DNA of 64,000 nt from Bacteroidota bacterium (GTDB lineage: Bacteria > Bacteroidota > Bacteroidia > Chitinophagales > Chitinophagaceae). A program made the translations under genes and the position numbers. Every line of letters begins with the position of its first letter. Position 1 is the stretch's first letter. Below the pieces are notes generated by a model. That model saw nothing but the letters and a program-made list of their open reading frames with translations, was not told where the DNA came from and searched no databases. The stretch spans positions 62,001 to 126,000 of the forward strand of contig JAFEAE010000025.1 in assembly GCA_018266575.1 (NCBI GenBank). The letters are read 5' to 3'. This document shows positions 62,728 through 64,000 of the stretch, one piece after another.

Positions 62728-64000
62728 GTCTTTGAATAGAATTTAAATGTATGTTCTAACGGAAAAGAAATAATTACTTCCGTGCCTAATCCCTCGTGCA
62801 ATTCATTTTCAAGATCATTGATCAGAATTTTAATGGCCGGAGAATGTGTTTTATTAAACATCTCTATCCTTTTGGCGGTCAGCTCCATTCCCTTTGATTG
62901 ATATTCGATCGGGATTTTACTTTTATACTCATGTGAAAGCCTGCGTCCTATACCATTATCCGAAATATTAACAGAAAGGGTATGTTGATCTTTTATTATT
63001 TTAATAATGATCTCTCCTTTATCATCATTACGATAGCGGACACCATGACGTATTGCATTTTCTACATACGGCTGTAAAATCATCGGCGGAATATAGTATT
63101 CTTGTTTATTGATGTTTTCTGTTATTATTTTAAAAGAAAATTTATTCTCAAAACGGCGTTGTTCAAGTTCCATGTAAATAACCAGGTAATCAATTTCGTC
63201 TTCCAGATTAATCGTTGGTTTGGAAGAATTATCCAGAGTTGACCTGATTAATCGGGAGAATTTTGATATAAAATCGTTTGCGCCTAAGATATCCCTGTCG
63301 ATCACATAATGCTGAATAGAATTTAAACAATTGAAAATAAAATGAGGGTTCATCTGGCTTTTTAAAGCCATTTGTTCCAATTCAGCAATTTTGGTAATCG
63401 TATCCGATCTGTCTTTTTCTCTTTTTTGAATTACCCGGATCCTATTATTAACCAGGTGCCAAATAATATAACTACACAACAGGAAAAGTAGCGCTCTGAA
63501 CCAGTTTAGTTCCCATACTAGTTTTGAAATGGAAAAATGAACAGATACCAAATTGCTTTGTACTCCAAATTTGTTGATAGCTTTTAATTGCAATTCATAA
63601 TTCCCCGACGATAACGAGGGGTAATTCAATGATAAATCGGTAGTTCTTTTCCATGTTGTATCCAAGCCAAGCATCCGGTATTCATAAACAATTTTACCGG
63701 CTGATTTATAAGAGATACCTATATATTGAAAAATGATGTTGTTATCAGAATGTTTCAATATAAAGTCATTGGAGTCTGCAGGCTTGTGGATACCTGAAAC
63801 TGTAATGCCTGTAATTAACAAGTTGCAGATCGATTTTTTAAAAATCTTGGTATAGTCAAAGTAAGAGAGGCCTTCAGGTGTGCCCGCATAAACTTCGTTG
63901 CTATCTACATAGAGTGCATTTATTATATCAGAGTTCAGCCCATCAGCACTTGTGAATTGAACTATATTATAACGCCCATCTATAATCGAAATCTTATTCA
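62724..64000 (-). CDS. LytS-type histidine kinase with propeller sensor (5' end outside window)
   Basis: Frame is open to the window end, so the N-terminus is missing; the TTG at 63821 is not the start. The visible part begins in a beta-propeller repeat (ADGLNSDIINALYVDSNEVY, GTPEGLSYF), then a Y_Y_Y-type sensory domain (YEYRMLGLDTTWKRTTDLSLNYPSLSSG, cut short here), one membrane helix, and a His_kinase domain with MNPHFIFNCLNSIQ (phospho-His) and HATPase motif YVENAIRHGVRY and DNGIGR. Partner of the LytTR regulator. Confidence 0.92.
   Translation of the reverse strand, partial: NKISIIDGRYNIVQFTSADGLNSDIINALYVDSNEVYAGTPEGLSYFDYTKIFKKSICNLLITGITVSGIHKPADSNDFILKHSDNNIIFQYIGISYKSAGKIVYEYRMLGLDTTWKRTTDLSLNYPSLSSGNYELQLKAINKFGVQSNLVSVHFSISKLVWELNWFRALLFLLCSYIIWHLVNNRIRVIQKREKDRSDTITKIAELEQMALKSQMNPHFIFNCLNSIQHYVIDRDILGANDFISKFSRLIRSTLDNSSKPTINLEDEIDYLVIYMELEQRRFENKFSFKIITENINKQEYYIPPMILQPYVENAIRHGVRYRNDDKGEIIIKIIKDQHTLSVNISDNGIGRRLSHEYKSKIPIEYQSKGMELTAKRIEMFNKTHSPAIKILINDLENELHEGLGTEVIISFPLEHTFKFYSKT

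Overview
The window is AT-rich chromosomal DNA from a member of the Bacteroidota, most like the Chitinophagaceae/Sphingobacteriales. Evidence: a type IX secretion CTD (type B) on a cell-surface protein, DUF4270 and DUF4907 proteins, a TonB-dependent receptor with a carboxypeptidase-like N-terminal domain, an M56/BlaI pair with TonB-plug-like modules, an HYC_CC_PP protein, a long IspH, near absence of Shine-Dalgarno sequences, and several promoters of the Bacteroidota type (TTG, about 20 bp, TAnnTTTG). No rRNA, tRNA, CRISPR array, transposase or phage gene was found. Both window ends cut a gene: a putative abortive-infection protein at the left and a hybrid-type sensor kinase at the right.

Layout. 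1-5633: end of the abortive-infection-like gene, a secreted TIM-barrel protein, lipoprotein hydrolases, and a metallo-beta-lactamase-fold lipoprotein coupled to a remarkable half-length cytochrome oxidase subunit I homologue. 5637-9565: rhodanese, PASTA protein, D-Ala-D-Ala ligase, ferredoxin and a LuxC-type acyl-CoA reductase. 9837-17460: DegQ-type protease, GH13 amylase, IspH, biotin carboxylase/BCCP and EF-P; a four-helix-bundle gene flanked by inverted repeats is wedged between accB and accC. 17600-21617: M56 sensor, BlaI repressor with two identical operators on its own promoter, and a thioredoxin-like protein. 21845-29770: TonB receptor plus lipoprotein, then two esterases, an ATP-grasp ligase and a GCS2-type carboxylate-amine ligase. 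29885-35285: Kelch, DUF4907, DUF4270, an outer membrane protein and a LytTR regulator. 35286-38795: glutamine-amidotransferase-like protein, a second ATP-grasp-like protein, an SDR and a cupin. 38868-42307: metal handling (CDF exporter, TlpA, HMA and HYC_CC_PP proteins). 42473-56000: porin, purine nucleoside phosphorylase, T9SS cargo, rhomboid, sucC, papain-like peptidase, PrsW, GNAT, queuosine-precursor transporter. 55998-64000: YfhO-like protein, two glycosyltransferases, LamG lipoprotein and a LytS/LytR-type two-component pair.

The most unusual signals are (1) a dispersed set of intergenic inverted repeats, each arm built from short tandem words and often lying exactly between a stop and the next start; one copy carries the four-helix-bundle gene and may be a small mobile element, others look like empty versions; (2) a scattered amidoligase gene set (ATP-grasp, GCS2, second ATP-grasp, GATase-like, esterases) that may make an unknown amide or peptide; (3) the half-length oxidase homologue that keeps some metal ligands and lacks others; (4) an EF-P without the usual PGKG loop.

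Most gene calls rest on motifs read by eye and on family knowledge; no searches were run.
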